Shown here: piece after piece, positions 37,760 through 47,560 of the stretch | Layout of the letters: each line of letters begins with the position of its first letter | Position numbering within the stretch: position 1 is the stretch's first letter | NCBI RefSeq assembly: GCF_000743525.1 | Contig: NZ_JQGK01000009.1 | Location: forward strand, 1 to 64,000 | Source: Sulfurospirillum sp. SCADC | GTDB taxonomy: Bacteria; Campylobacterota; Campylobacteria; Campylobacterales; Sulfurospirillaceae | DNA: 64,000 nt | Reading direction: 5' to 3' | Program-made: the position numbers and the translations under genes | Notes under the pieces: generated by a model | Database searches by the model: none | The model's input: the letters and a program-made list of their open reading frames with translations, nothing else | Told to the model about the DNA's origin: nothing

Positions 37760-40282
37760 ATGAAAATAGCAAAAACATATGCACTTTACAGCACAATCAT
37801 CCTCTCTTGCACACTCATCTTAATGACCAGTGTCTGGTTTAGTCAAAAAACGCAAGAACAACGTCAGATTGTACACGAGCAAAGAAGTGTGTTTGAACGC
37901 TATAAAGCTGTCTTAAATCTTGAAAAAACCTCCATGATGCACATGAGCCTTAACTACTCACGTTGGGATGAAATGGCGGCATTTGTGAATACCCAAGATT
38001 TAAGCTGGAGTCAGGCTCATTTGGAGCCTCTGCTTCCCACATTTGGGCTTGATTATATTTTTATCTTTGATGCTTCCAAAAAGCAGGTTTATCGCCATAA
38101 AAGTAACGCCGTTCAAACCATAAATGTTGATTTATCCTCTTTGGATGCTTCAACACTCTCTTTTAAAGAGTTTTTCCACTATGAAGATGGGGTTTTCATC
38201 CAATTTTTTTTAGCGCCCATTCATAGCTCGGCGGATGTGAAACAAAGCGGCGATGCAAAGGGATTTTTGCTTTTAGGGCGACTTTTTGATGATGCTTTTC
38301 TCAAAAGTATGGAAGAGGCAACCCTTGGAAAGGCATCGCTTCTTTCTGCAAGTGATCATCCTACCTTACACGAAGATTTTGGGCTACCACTTCGCTCCTT
38401 GCATGATGACGTGATCGGTTATCTTCATTTTTCCTACATCTCCTCAACGCTTCTTTTTATGGCGGAAATACAAAACTTTCTTATTTTGGCAGGACTTATT
38501 ATTGTCTTAGGTGGCATTGTACTGTTTCATGTTCTTACGTATAAGATTATCTTCACACCGATTCGATATATCTCCATGGCACTTAAAAGCCACAATCTCA
38601 ACTACATAGCAGCTCTCTCACGTCAAGAGCATGAACTGGGTGAAATTGCGCATCTCATTTGCGAACATGAAAAACAATCCCATCTCTTAGAACACTACAA
38701 AGAGGCGATTGATGAAAATACGATTGTCTCCAAAACCAACGCTAAAAGCATCATCACCTATGCCAATAAGCAATTTATAGCGATCTCAGGCTACACCGAA
38801 AAAGAACTTTTAGGTAAACCCCATAACATCGTTCGCCATCCAGACAACCCTCAAAACTTCTTTAAAGAGATGTGGGAGACCCTCAAAGAGGGGAAACCAT
38901 GGAAAGGCGTTGTGAAAAACCGTCGCAAAGATGGCAGCACCTACTATGTTAAGTCGGTGATTATGCCACTGTTTGACGAGCAAGGAGCGATTCAGGAGTA
39001 CATCGCGATTCGCTACGATGTCAGTGAGCTTTTTGAACAGGTAGAACACTTGCGCAAAGAGAAACTCATAGAGCTTCCCAGTCGCAAGTTTCTCTTTGAA
39101 GCGATTGAACGCACCCAAACACCACACTTAGCCATTCTTAATATTTGTGGATTTCGTGACATCAATACTCTGCATGGGCAAGCCTTTGGAGACCTCTATC
39201 TGCGTCATTTAACCCTTAAAATTAAACAGCTGATGCCAAAAACGTGGCAATTCTTTCATCTCCAAAGCGACGAATTTGCCCTCTTTTGTGACGCACCGCT
39301 TCTTGACCAAGCGTTTAACAACGAGTGCCAACACATTCTTGCCATACTCTCGCACGAAGGACTTTTCATACACCAATCGTTTTACCCACTCACCCTTCGC
39401 TTTGGCATTGCCAATGGGGTTGGGTATCTTTACAACCGTGCGGAAATTGCCATGAAAGAGGCACGCGCATCGCACAAAAACTTCGTAGTTTACGATGATA
39501 ATAAGGGCTTTGAAGAGCGTCTCCAAAAAGACATTCAGTGGAATGAAACCATCATGAGTGCACTTAAAGAGAACCGTTTTACGATCTTTTTGCAGGAAAT
39601 TGTTCCTTTACATGTAAAGAAAAATGCGCGCAAAAAATATGAAGTGCTGATTCGCCTCATCGATACCGATGGACGGATTATCTCACCTTTTCATTTCATT
39701 GATCTTTCCAAACGTATGCACTTGTACGACCAACTCACGCGTTTTGTCATTCAAGAGGGGTTACGAGCTGCTTTGGAGCTTCATTGTGATATTTCGATTA
39801 ATATCACCAAAGAAGATATTATGAACCAAGAGACCACGGCATTTTTGATGGATATGTTACGCCAATACCCTACACTGCAAGGACATATCACCTTAGAACT
39901 TGTCGAATCAGAGGGCATTGAAGACTCCACAGAAGTGCAAATATTTTTGCAACAGATACGCACATACGGCTGTTTGCTTGCGATTGATGATTTTGGAGCT
40001 GGGTATTCTAACTTTGAATACTTACTGCGCCTCAATGTGGATTTCATCAAAATCGATGGCTCATTGATTAAAAACCTTGACACCGATGCCAATGCGTATG
40101 CAACGGTGAAAACAATTACCCATTTTGCTAAAAACTTGGGGATTTTAGTGGTCGCTGAATTTGTTCACAAAAAAGAGATTTTAGATAAAGTCAAAGAGCT
40201 TGACATTGACTTTGTGCAAGGGTTCTACCTGCATGAACCTTCCCCAAAAACAAAACTAAAGAGTCATTATGTTAGCCATTGA
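37760..40282 (+). CDS. Membrane PAS-GGDEF-EAL protein, probable c-di-GMP phosphodiesterase
   Basis: An 840-residue protein: helix 8-28, a CHASE4-like periplasmic domain (about 30-230, with NYSRWDEMAAF), helix 235-262, linker, PAS/PAC (about 310-430), degenerate GGDEF (LQSDEF at about 505) and EAL (about 600-830). Catalytic EAL residues look intact: YEVLIRL, SINITKED, LELVESEG, IDDFGAGYS, KIDGSL, AEFV, VQGF. It should degrade c-di-GMP in response to a periplasmic signal. Its EAL domain is close to the FIST-EAL protein at 22.8 kb. The end overlaps the DUF309 gene by 14 bp. Confidence 0.9.
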   Translation: MKIAKTYALYSTIILSCTLILMTSVWFSQKTQEQRQIVHEQRSVFERYKAVLNLEKTSMMHMSLNYSRWDEMAAFVNTQDLSWSQAHLEPLLPTFGLDYIFIFDASKKQVYRHKSNAVQTINVDLSSLDASTLSFKEFFHYEDGVFIQFFLAPIHSSADVKQSGDAKGFLLLGRLFDDAFLKSMEEATLGKASLLSASDHPTLHEDFGLPLRSLHDDVIGYLHFSYISSTLLFMAEIQNFLILAGLIIVLGGIVLFHVLTYKIIFTPIRYISMALKSHNLNYIAALSRQEHELGEIAHLICEHEKQSHLLEHYKEAIDENTIVSKTNAKSIITYANKQFIAISGYTEKELLGKPHNIVRHPDNPQNFFKEMWETLKEGKPWKGVVKNRRKDGSTYYVKSVIMPLFDEQGAIQEYIAIRYDVSELFEQVEHLRKEKLIELPSRKFLFEAIERTQTPHLAILNICGFRDINTLHGQAFGDLYLRHLTLKIKQLMPKTWQFFHLQSDEFALFCDAPLLDQAFNNECQHILAILSHEGLFIHQSFYPLTLRFGIANGVGYLYNRAEIAMKEARASHKNFVVYDDNKGFEERLQKDIQWNETIMSALKENRFTIFLQEIVPLHVKKNARKKYEVLIRLIDTDGRIISPFHFIDLSKRMHLYDQLTRFVIQEGLRAALELHCDISINITKEDIMNQETTAFLMDMLRQYPTLQGHITLELVESEGIEDSTEVQIFLQQIRTYGCLLAIDDFGAGYSNFEYLLRLNVDFIKIDGSLIKNLDTDANAYATVKTITHFAKNLGILVVAEFVHKKEILDKVKELDIDFVQGFYLHEPSPKTKLKSHYVSH

Positions 40283-40583
40283 AGCATTTTTACATGTTGT
40301 TGAGAATGATGCGTTTGTCGAAGGACACGAAGTACTGGAAGTGGAGTGGCACCGTTTGAAAAAACTCCCCAATTCCGAAGATGAGGCGAAAATCCTTAAA
40401 GGGCTGATCAACGCCTCTACCGCTTTAGCGTTGGCGTGCAAAGGCAAAAAAGAGGGAGCATTGCGCGTGTGGCAGACGTATGAAAAATACGCCCCACTGA
40501 TTGCTTCAACCCCTTCATCCTTAACCGAACGCTACGAAGAGGCTCAAGCGCTTTTATTACGCAAATATGCACTTTACATGTAA
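40269..40583 (+). CDS. DUF309 family protein
   Basis: A 104-residue helical protein with the DUF309 signature EGHEVLEVEWHRL and ILKGLINASTALALACKGKKEGALRVW. These small proteins are widespread but their function is not known to me. It overlaps the upstream phosphodiesterase gene by 14 bp, so the two are coupled. Its stop codon is the TAA of a TTACATGTAA palindrome (40574-40583). Convergent with ribD, 4 bp apart. Confidence 0.88.
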   Translation: MLAIEAFLHVVENDAFVEGHEVLEVEWHRLKKLPNSEDEAKILKGLINASTALALACKGKKEGALRVWQTYEKYAPLIASTPSSLTERYEEAQALLLRKYALYM

Positions 40584-40587
40584 ACGT

Positions 40588-41601
40588 TTAGACGGTGTGT
40601 TTAAAGTACCAGCTCATCGTATCTTCGCCCACTCTTTGAGCAAAAATCTTTTGTAATCCTGTGGGTAAAATAATCGTCTTTCCCTCTTTTTCATGCGGTG
40701 ATTCAAAGATCAAATACCATCTGATTTCGTTTGAAAGGGCATCCAAAAGCCCTTGCCCGCCTTCAACCATCACCATTTTAGAACCATTGACGCTGGTAAG
40801 ATCTGAAGCAATGGTTACGGAGCGATCAGGAATATCAAACAGAGGAATAGTGCGATCAAAATCGTTGTGATGGGAGTAAATAAGCACATCCGGTGCTTTC
40901 CCCTCACACAGCCTCGCATCTAAAATGGGGCGATCTATCCGAACCGTATTACCACCAATCACTAAAAGATCACAGCGATCTCGCAAACGATGCACCATAA
41001 CGCGTGAATCAAGCGATGTAATGATTCCCCCCGTTGCCACACCATTCGCACTGAGGGCGAGTTTAAAAAAGAGAAACGGCTCTTTGTTTTCTTTACATGT
41101 AAACGGACTTAAGAGCAGATCGCACGCCTGTTTCAGACATCCAAAATGCACCTCCATCCCTTTACTTTGAAGATACGCCCCACCGCCTTGTGCGCGACTT
41201 TCATCAGAGGAGCCAATCACAATTCGTTTAAAATGAAGCGCTTCAATCAAGGAGGAACATGGAGGGGTTTTGCCAAAATGGTGACACGGCTCTAGGGTCA
41301 CATGTAAAGAGAGATTGTGGAAAAGATGGGTGTGATATTTTTTTAAAAAAGTGTGGAGTTCGCTCGCCTCTTCGATGTCACTGATGCGTCTATCGTCCGT
41401 GAGTTTTTCGTACGCTGCTTTAATCGCAAGCACTTCAGCGTGAGCTGATCCCGCTTTTTGGTGTGCACCAACACCCAAAATATCGCCTTGGTCATTGCTT
41501 ACAACCGCTCCCACCGCAGGGTTTGGAAACGTCAGCACCTGATACGCCCAAGCAGCATCAAGTGCTTTTTGCATTAAAAGAGTGTCAAACGCGCTTACCA
41601 T
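40588..41601 (-). CDS. ribD: Riboflavin biosynthesis deaminase/reductase
   Basis: A 337-residue bifunctional enzyme deaminating the pyrimidine intermediate and reducing its ribose side chain. The N-terminal deaminase has zinc ligands in AHAEVLA and TLEPCHHFGKTPPCSS; the reductase part begins at about residue 175 with FFKLALSANG and is somewhat shorter and more divergent than in E. coli. It overlaps rimP by 7 bp at the end of the long nadA-to-ribD gene run, and is not preceded by a riboswitch, unlike ribB. Confidence 0.93.
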   Translation of the reverse strand: MVSAFDTLLMQKALDAAWAYQVLTFPNPAVGAVVSNDQGDILGVGAHQKAGSAHAEVLAIKAAYEKLTDDRRISDIEEASELHTFLKKYHTHLFHNLSLHVTLEPCHHFGKTPPCSSLIEALHFKRIVIGSSDESRAQGGGAYLQSKGMEVHFGCLKQACDLLLSPFTCKENKEPFLFFKLALSANGVATGGIITSLDSRVMVHRLRDRCDLLVIGGNTVRIDRPILDARLCEGKAPDVLIYSHHNDFDRTIPLFDIPDRSVTIASDLTSVNGSKMVMVEGGQGLLDALSNEIRWYLIFESPHEKEGKTIILPTGLQKIFAQRVGEDTMSWYFKHTV

Positions 41602-42023
41602 TCAAAATAAGTTCGGATACTTTCGATCTCAGCCAGTGAAATCTGTTTGAGTTCATTTTCAACGCGCACAGAGGCAACGTTGTCAACAAAGCTTTCAAGA
41701 AGTCCGATGAATTTCTCTTTATTCGTCAATTTGACTTTGACTTTTTCACCAATAGAAGCTGTAAAATGCTCCGGTTTGGTGAGTTTGCGCTCAATGCCTG
41801 GAGAGCTGACTTCAAAAAGATACTCACCCTCAAGTGGCGGTTCCAAATCAAAAATAGGCGATAAAATACGGCTGATTTCCGCACATTTATCCAAACTAAT
41901 GCCCTCTTTGGATGTGATATAAATTCTAAAAATTTTTTTATCGTATTCGTTTGCAATTTCGGTATCGTAGAGCGATACACCGCAACTCTCTACAAGTTTG
42001 ACCATCTGTTCTTTATCAAGCAT
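41595..42023 (-). CDS. rimP: Ribosome maturation factor
   Basis: A 142-residue RimP, needed for 30S subunit assembly. The start MLDKEQMVKLVESCGVSLYD and the core LEPPLEGEYLFEVSSPGIERKL are typical. ATG 42023 overlaps the rbfA stop by 8 bp and follows AAGGTAAG; the longer frame is only rbfA sequence read in another frame. Confidence 0.94.
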   Translation of the reverse strand: MLDKEQMVKLVESCGVSLYDTEIANEYDKKIFRIYITSKEGISLDKCAEISRILSPIFDLEPPLEGEYLFEVSSPGIERKLTKPEHFTASIGEKVKVKLTNKEKFIGLLESFVDNVASVRVENELKQISLAEIESIRTYFEW

Positions 42024-42393
42024 CGTTGTTCTTACCTTTTTTGAGCTCTTCTTCCACTTTTGCAAACAGCGCATCCATCTTATTTTGGCGCTCTAAGCTA
42101 TCATCGAAATAAAACGTGAAACGTGGGCAGCGAAACCAACCTTCTGCTTGCATACAGTGGGTTTGAATATGACGCTGAACGCGATCCAATCGTGAAAGAA
42201 TATAATTTTTCTCTTTTTCATTATAAATAGAACCATCTAAATAGACGTTCGCATCGTATTTTCCACGACTACATTCAACATCTACCACACAAACCCCGCG
42301 AAGCATCTCATCTTCTAAGGTTGAAAGCGCTTCAGGGATCAATTCCCTTAAAACGCTTTGGGTTCTCTGGATTTTAATACTTTTGTCTATCAT
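42016..42393 (-). CDS. rbfA: Ribosome-binding factor A
   Basis: A 125-residue KH-fold protein that helps mature the 16S rRNA 5' end during 30S assembly. The N-terminus IKIQRTQSVLRELIPEAL and the strand GVCVVDVECSRGKYDANVYL are family-like. It overlaps infB by 4 bp and rimP by 8 bp, the usual infB-rbfA-rimP order. Confidence 0.93.
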   Translation of the reverse strand: MIDKSIKIQRTQSVLRELIPEALSTLEDEMLRGVCVVDVECSRGKYDANVYLDGSIYNEKEKNYILSRLDRVQRHIQTHCMQAEGWFRCPRFTFYFDDSLERQNKMDALFAKVEEELKKGKNNDA

Positions 42394-45047
42394 AGTTTCG
42401 CTTTTTCTTCAACCTCTTTAAAGCTTTCGATATAATCGCCCACTTTAATGTCGGTGTATCCTGTGATACCTACACCACACTCAAACCCTTTACCCACCTC
42501 TTTAACGTCCTCTTTGAAACGCTTAAGGGATGAAACACTGCCTTCATAGATGATGACGCCATCACGAATAACCCTGATTTTAACACCACGATTGATCGTA
42601 CCATCGGTAACGATACAGCCAGCAATATGTCCTAATTTTGGCACAGCAAAGACTTCTCTAACCATGGCTTGACCGATATTCTCTTCCCGAATCACTGGAG
42701 CCATAAGCCCTGTGACTATGTTGGTGACATCATCAATCAAATCGTAGATGATATTGTACGTTTTAATCTCAACACCAGCACTTTTGGCTTTCTCTTTCAC
42801 CACACCTGTTGGGCGTACATGGAAACCTAAAATGATACAGTCTGAGCTCGCACTCGCAATCGCAACATCACTCTCCGTAATGCCACCAATACCTGCACTC
42901 ACAATGTTAACTTTGGTTTCAGAGTTTCTAATTTTCTCTAAACTTCCTTTGATCGCTTCAAGACTTCCTTGAACATCCGCTTTGATAATCACAGGCAATG
43001 TTTTTAAAGCACCCTCTGCAATCATCGCACTGAGATCATCCAAACTCACTTTAGTTGTTTTGGAGAGCTCTTTTTGACGGAGGTATTCTGCTTTTTTCTT
43101 CGCATATTCACGTGCAATTTTATCGCTCTTAACGCTAATCAGTGTATCACCAGCACCTGGGACTTCACTAAGCCCTAGTACAACAACCGGCTCACCAGGA
43201 AGTGCCTCTTTGACGGAACGTCCAAGGTCATCGAGCAGTGCTTTGACTTTACCAAAAGCAACTCCCGCAACGACAATGTCGCCGACACGCATCGTACCGT
43301 CTTCAACCACAACAGTTGCCACAGGACCACGCCCTTTTTCGAGGGAGCTTTCAATGACGGTTGCTTTCACTTCACGGCTAGGATCGGCTTTGAGTTCTAA
43401 AAGATCCGCTTGCAATAAAATGGTCTCAAGCAGGTCTTCAATACCCATTCCCGTTTTAGCAGATACCGGTACAAATTCGTGATCTCCACCCCAATCAACA
43501 GGTGTAATGCCTAGTTCTGCCAATTGCGCTTTGACAAGATCCGGATTGGCCGCTTCTTTGTCCATTTTATTGACCGCGATAATAATAGGCACACCCGCTG
43601 CTTTTGCATGCTCAACAGCCTCTTTGGTTTGAGGTTTAACACCATCATCTGCTGCGACAACAACGATAACAATGTCGGTGACTTTAGCACCACGTGAACG
43701 CATTTCCGTAAAGGCTTCGTGACCTGGTGTGTCAATAAAGGTAATGTTTCGACCATTTTTCTCTACCATATAAGCACCCACGTGTTGGGTAATGCCACCT
43801 GCTTCACCTGCAGCCACTTTGGCACTTCTAATGTAATCTAAAAGAGAGGTTTTACCATGATCTACGTGACCCATGATGGTGATAACAGGAGCACGCTCAA
43901 CCAGAATTTGATTATTGGCGTCACCTTCATCATCGTATGCTTTAACGTAGTCAAATGCCTCTTGATCATTAACAGTTGTCACGTTAATGCCAAAAGTCTC
44001 TGCTAAAATTTCAATCGAATCTTTATCTAAAAAGTCGTTTTTGGTAAACATAACACCTAAAGAGAAAAGCTCTTTAATCACTTCACTCACCGGTTTATTG
44101 ATCTTTTCAGCAAACTCATAGACCCTAATCTCTTCAGGAATTTCAATCGCACTAATCGCTTCACTCTCTTGCACTTGTGCTGGACGACGTCTACGCTTGC
44201 GCCCAACTCTTTGAATACCTTGCATCACAAAATTGGTTTTTTTAGTGGTTCGAATTTGGCTTGGATCGATCTGTTTTTTCTTTTTCGCTTCTTCATTGAC
44301 CAAAAGACCCACATTAAGATCGGGAAGAACAATCATGTCCTCCTCTTCCGTATCAATACTGTTGTCTGCCATCTCAATATTTAAAGCAATATCCAACTTC
44401 TCTGTCGTGGATTTTTTCTCAGCAGGTACTTTTTTAAGCTTCTTTTTCTTTTTCTGAAGTTCACTTGCACTGTTAGACGCAGCAAACATGGACTCCATAC
44501 TCCTTGAAGGTGTACTCTCACGTGAGCCATAAAACGATGATGGACTTTGTCTTACTTCAACTTCGACCTCTTTGACTTCAGGTCGCTTCTTTTTAACAAT
44601 CACCAGACCTCTGCGCTTTTGTACATTCGTTGGATCGATTTTATCAGCTGTGTCTACTTTATCTTCGGCAACATCTGATCCTACGTTCTCAACCACTTCT
44701 TTGTGAGAAGCAGTGGGAGCGGCATGACCCATTTCAAGCTCTTTTTCTTTCAATGTCTTCGTTTTAGGAGCAACAACTTCGTGTACTTTTGGTTTTTCAA
44801 CGACAGGCAGTGGTGTCTCTATGACTTCAACTTTTTTAATCTCTGGAGCTTTAGGTTGAGGAGATGGCTTACTGGTTTGTGCAGTCTCTCCGCTTAAGAC
44901 GTAATTCATGAGTTTTTCGGCATCTTCTGTACTAATTGAACTTGAATGCCCTTTGACATCAAGCCCAAGATCTATCGCTTTATCAACGATCTCTTTGTTC
45001 TTCATGCCCAGTTCTTTTGCTATTTCGGTTATACGAACTTTATCCAT
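42390..45047 (-). CDS. infB: Translation initiation factor IF-2
   Basis: An 885-residue IF-2, the GTPase bringing initiator tRNA to the 30S subunit. N-terminal helix domain DKVRITEIAKELGMKNKEIV, a long charged linker (about 50-300), then the G domain from about residue 388 with GHVDHGKTS, DTPGHEAF and NKMD, followed by beta-barrel and C-terminal fMet-tRNA binding domains. It overlaps ylxR by 8 bp. Confidence 0.97.
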   Translation of the reverse strand: MDKVRITEIAKELGMKNKEIVDKAIDLGLDVKGHSSSISTEDAEKLMNYVLSGETAQTSKPSPQPKAPEIKKVEVIETPLPVVEKPKVHEVVAPKTKTLKEKELEMGHAAPTASHKEVVENVGSDVAEDKVDTADKIDPTNVQKRRGLVIVKKKRPEVKEVEVEVRQSPSSFYGSRESTPSRSMESMFAASNSASELQKKKKKLKKVPAEKKSTTEKLDIALNIEMADNSIDTEEEDMIVLPDLNVGLLVNEEAKKKKQIDPSQIRTTKKTNFVMQGIQRVGRKRRRRPAQVQESEAISAIEIPEEIRVYEFAEKINKPVSEVIKELFSLGVMFTKNDFLDKDSIEILAETFGINVTTVNDQEAFDYVKAYDDEGDANNQILVERAPVITIMGHVDHGKTSLLDYIRSAKVAAGEAGGITQHVGAYMVEKNGRNITFIDTPGHEAFTEMRSRGAKVTDIVIVVVAADDGVKPQTKEAVEHAKAAGVPIIIAVNKMDKEAANPDLVKAQLAELGITPVDWGGDHEFVPVSAKTGMGIEDLLETILLQADLLELKADPSREVKATVIESSLEKGRGPVATVVVEDGTMRVGDIVVAGVAFGKVKALLDDLGRSVKEALPGEPVVVLGLSEVPGAGDTLISVKSDKIAREYAKKKAEYLRQKELSKTTKVSLDDLSAMIAEGALKTLPVIIKADVQGSLEAIKGSLEKIRNSETKVNIVSAGIGGITESDVAIASASSDCIILGFHVRPTGVVKEKAKSAGVEIKTYNIIYDLIDDVTNIVTGLMAPVIREENIGQAMVREVFAVPKLGHIAGCIVTDGTINRGVKIRVIRDGVIIYEGSVSSLKRFKEDVKEVGKGFECGVGITGYTDIKVGDYIESFKEVEEKAKL

Positions 45048-45291
45048 TCGACCCTATCTCCTTAAAAATTTTACCAAATTCCATCATTGCTTTGTGATTT
45101 GTTTTGCATTTATTGTTGAGTATTTTTACAACTTTCTTTTCATTGTTTGTCATACATGCCTTGCAGATATAAAAGCTTCTTCCAACTTTGGAAAAGAGCA
45201 TGAGCTCTCCATTTACAATCTGCAATCTTTGTAAACTGTCTTGTAAAGATCTTTCTCTACAAACAATGCACATTCGTATGGGTTGACTCAT
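45040..45291 (-). CDS. YlxR-family (DUF448) RNA-binding protein
   Basis: An 83-residue protein with the YlxR pattern RMCIVCRERSLQDSL and GRSFYICKACM, the two cysteine pairs perhaps holding a metal. It lies directly before infB, as in many bacteria, where YlxR is thought to act on RNA or on nucleoid-linked regulation. Function in this group is unproven. Confidence 0.88.
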   Translation of the reverse strand: MSQPIRMCIVCRERSLQDSLQRLQIVNGELMLFSKVGRSFYICKACMTNNEKKVVKILNNKCKTNHKAMMEFGKIFKEIGSNG

Positions 45292-45326
45292 TTTTGCGCC
45301 TGATTATATCAAATTTTAGCTGTCTT

Positions 45327-46211
45327 TCAGCTTTTTACGATTTCAAAACCGTTATTATCTAATTCAAAGATTTCTACTCTAAACATCCCAAACGCATTCT
45401 TAAGGGCTATGGCAACCTTTGGAGCATCTTCTGCCTTCACGAGATTGAAAAACGATGAGCCACTTCCTGAGAGGGTACTCATAAGCGCACCACTTTTTAG
45501 AGCAATCTCACGTACTTCAAAAAGTTCTTTCATCTGCTTCATACGACGATGTTCGTGCATACAGTCTTTGGATGCCACTCTTAAAAATTCCCAATTTTCG
45601 CTAAACAACGCTGCTGTGAGTAAAGATGCACGCGAAAGATTGTACACCACATTTTTCATGGGGTATGATTTAGGAAGCAGTGTCCTCGAATGCGCTGTGG
45701 ACATAGGGCGATCAGGAATCACCATCACCACTTTAAGCTTCTCTCCAAGCACTTTTTTCAATGTTTTGACTCTTCCACTTTCTACTACAGAGCTGGTAAA
45801 ACCTCCAAAAACGGCGGGGGCAATGTTATCAGGATGCGTTTCATATAAGATGGCTTTATTTAAAATAGTCTCTCGACTCGCTTTCACGCCTGCCATCTCA
45901 TAAGCACTGGCAATGGCACCCACAATGACAGCGGAACTGCTTCCTAGCCCTCTTGAAAAAGGGATTGTATTGTAAAACTCAAACCTGAAAGGATCTTTTT
46001 TACCCGCTAATTCTTGATAAATATCGTAAAAAATGGAGACAAAAATATTGTTTTTTTTCAGTTTTGCATTCTCTTCACCCTCGCCTTTAACAGAGATACT
46101 CTGGTAACTTGAAGGTTTAATGCAAACTTCATTGTAAAGTGCGATGGCAAGACCTAAACAATCAAATCCGGGTCCTAAATTGGCACTGGTCGCCGGTATC
46201 TTTATCTTCAC
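45327..46211 (-). CDS. thrB: Homoserine kinase
   Basis: A 294-residue GHMP kinase phosphorylating homoserine in threonine synthesis. ATP loop PFSRGLGSSSAVIVG and N-terminal PATSANLGPGFDCLGLA are diagnostic, with the C-terminal glycine-rich GALMSTLSGSGSSFF. It stands between tsaB and ylxR-infB, an arrangement I recall from Campylobacter. Confidence 0.96.
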   Translation of the reverse strand: MKIKIPATSANLGPGFDCLGLAIALYNEVCIKPSSYQSISVKGEGEENAKLKKNNIFVSIFYDIYQELAGKKDPFRFEFYNTIPFSRGLGSSSAVIVGAIASAYEMAGVKASRETILNKAILYETHPDNIAPAVFGGFTSSVVESGRVKTLKKVLGEKLKVVMVIPDRPMSTAHSRTLLPKSYPMKNVVYNLSRASLLTAALFSENWEFLRVASKDCMHEHRRMKQMKELFEVREIALKSGALMSTLSGSGSSFFNLVKAEDAPKVAIALKNAFGMFRVEIFELDNNGFEIVKS

Positions 46212-46220
46212 ACATCGCTC

Positions 46221-46679
46221 CTAAACTGCTGGTAACATATAAAGTGGTTCAATTTCGTTCGTAAAAAGGGTTTCATCTAAAACTTTTGGTAAGGTAAAAT
46301 GTTGCTCCACAGGGCTTTCTAACTGCACCGTGGTAATCGCTTCTGTCTCTTTTATAAAATAGAGATTGCGCATTGCACGAATCGCTCTTCCTTCGTTAAA
46401 GACAAATCCATCGCAGGCTAAAAGAGGAATATTCAGTGTAATACTAAGCGTTTTTAAAAAAATATAGGTAATTTTAATCGCCATAAAACTTCCAGGTCCC
46501 CTCGCAAAAAAGAGACGTACTGGACGATACTCTTTTAAAATAGCCTCAAAAAGCAAGGGCAAAACTTCACTTGTTTGATCCATTGTCTCATACGTTTTAA
46601 TGAGCTGGTTATTTTCATAAATGCCTACATGTAAAGGCGAAGTAAGCGTTATAACAACAATATCAACGGCAGTTTTTAT
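46221..46679 (-). CDS. tsaB: TsaB-like t6A biosynthesis protein (apparent ATA start)
   Basis: A 152-residue ASKHA-fold protein, partner of TsaD in making N6-threonylcarbamoyl-adenosine on tRNA. FARGPGSFMAIKITYIFLKTL matches the GPGSFTGLR region of TsaB. The first ATG (46583) would remove the conserved first strand DIVVITLTSPLHVGIYE, which is open and in frame upstream. The frame can only begin at ATA 46679, overlapping the lpxC stop, with AAGGTG six bases before it. The protein is shorter than E. coli TsaB, as expected in this phylum. Confidence 0.8.
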   Translation of the reverse strand: MKTAVDIVVITLTSPLHVGIYENNQLIKTYETMDQTSEVLPLLFEAILKEYRPVRLFFARGPGSFMAIKITYIFLKTLSITLNIPLLACDGFVFNEGRAIRAMRNLYFIKETEAITTVQLESPVEQHFTLPKVLDETLFTNEIEPLYMLPAV

Positions 46680-47560
46680 GCGTACACCTTCTCAAATTCT
46701 TGGGCTCTTTCAACACTCAATGTGCGAATTTCATAATTGCTTGGATCTCTTAAAATCGCTTTGGTCAACTCATGATTTAAGTTATGACTTCCTGCAAAAG
46801 AGGTGTAGTCTCCTAAAAAAGGAGCCCCCAAGAGGGATAAATCGCCAATCGCATCTAAAATCTTGTGTCTGACAAATTCATTGGAAAAACGTAATCCCTC
46901 AGGATTGAGAATCTTCGTCTCATCTAAAACAACCGCGTTATCCAAAGAGCCACCAAGCCCAAGACCGCGAGCACGTAGCATTTGGACATCTTTCATAAAG
47001 CCAAACGTACGTGCACGTGCTATCTCTTCAATAAAATTTTTCTTGCTAAATTCAAAGTGATACTCTTGTTTCCCAATGGAAGGATGTGCAAATTCAATCA
47101 TAAAGTTATAGGTAGGCTTAAGACTCGGTGTGACGCGTGCAAATTTCTTGCCATCGGCAACTTCAACCTCTTTTTTGAGGATCAAAACCTGTTTCGTTGC
47201 ATCCAATTTTCGCTTTCCCGCTTCATCGAGCATCATACAAAAACTGGCACTGCTTCCATCCATAACAGGTACTTCCGCACCATCAAGAACCACTCTAATG
47301 TTGTCAATCCCATACGCATAAACGGCAGAGAGAAGATGTTCAATCGTTGAGATATAACCACTTGCATTGCCAATGACCGTTGCCATTTGCGTATTCACAA
47401 CATTGTGTGGCAGGGCTTGAACCAAGAGTCCTATATCACTTCGGTAAAAAAGAATACCGCTATTGGCTTCAAGAGGCTCAAGACGTATTTGAATAGGCTC
47501 ACCTTTATGAAGCCCAATTCCTACACCGCTGACTGCTTTGGCTAATGTGGTCTGTTTCAC
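46676..47560 (-). CDS. lpxC: UDP-3-O-acyl-N-acetylglucosamine deacetylase
   Basis: A 294-residue zinc deacetylase for the committed step of lipid A synthesis. TTLAKAVSGVGIGLHKGEP opens the protein; zinc and catalytic residues lie in STIEHLLSA and FVRHKILDAIGDLSLLG, with the later His in SHNLNHELTKAIL. Overlaps minC by 4 bp and tsaB by 4 bp. Confidence 0.97.
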   Translation of the reverse strand: MKQTTLAKAVSGVGIGLHKGEPIQIRLEPLEANSGILFYRSDIGLLVQALPHNVVNTQMATVIGNASGYISTIEHLLSAVYAYGIDNIRVVLDGAEVPVMDGSSASFCMMLDEAGKRKLDATKQVLILKKEVEVADGKKFARVTPSLKPTYNFMIEFAHPSIGKQEYHFEFSKKNFIEEIARARTFGFMKDVQMLRARGLGLGGSLDNAVVLDETKILNPEGLRFSNEFVRHKILDAIGDLSLLGAPFLGDYTSFAGSHNLNHELTKAILRDPSNYEIRTLSVERAQEFEKVYA

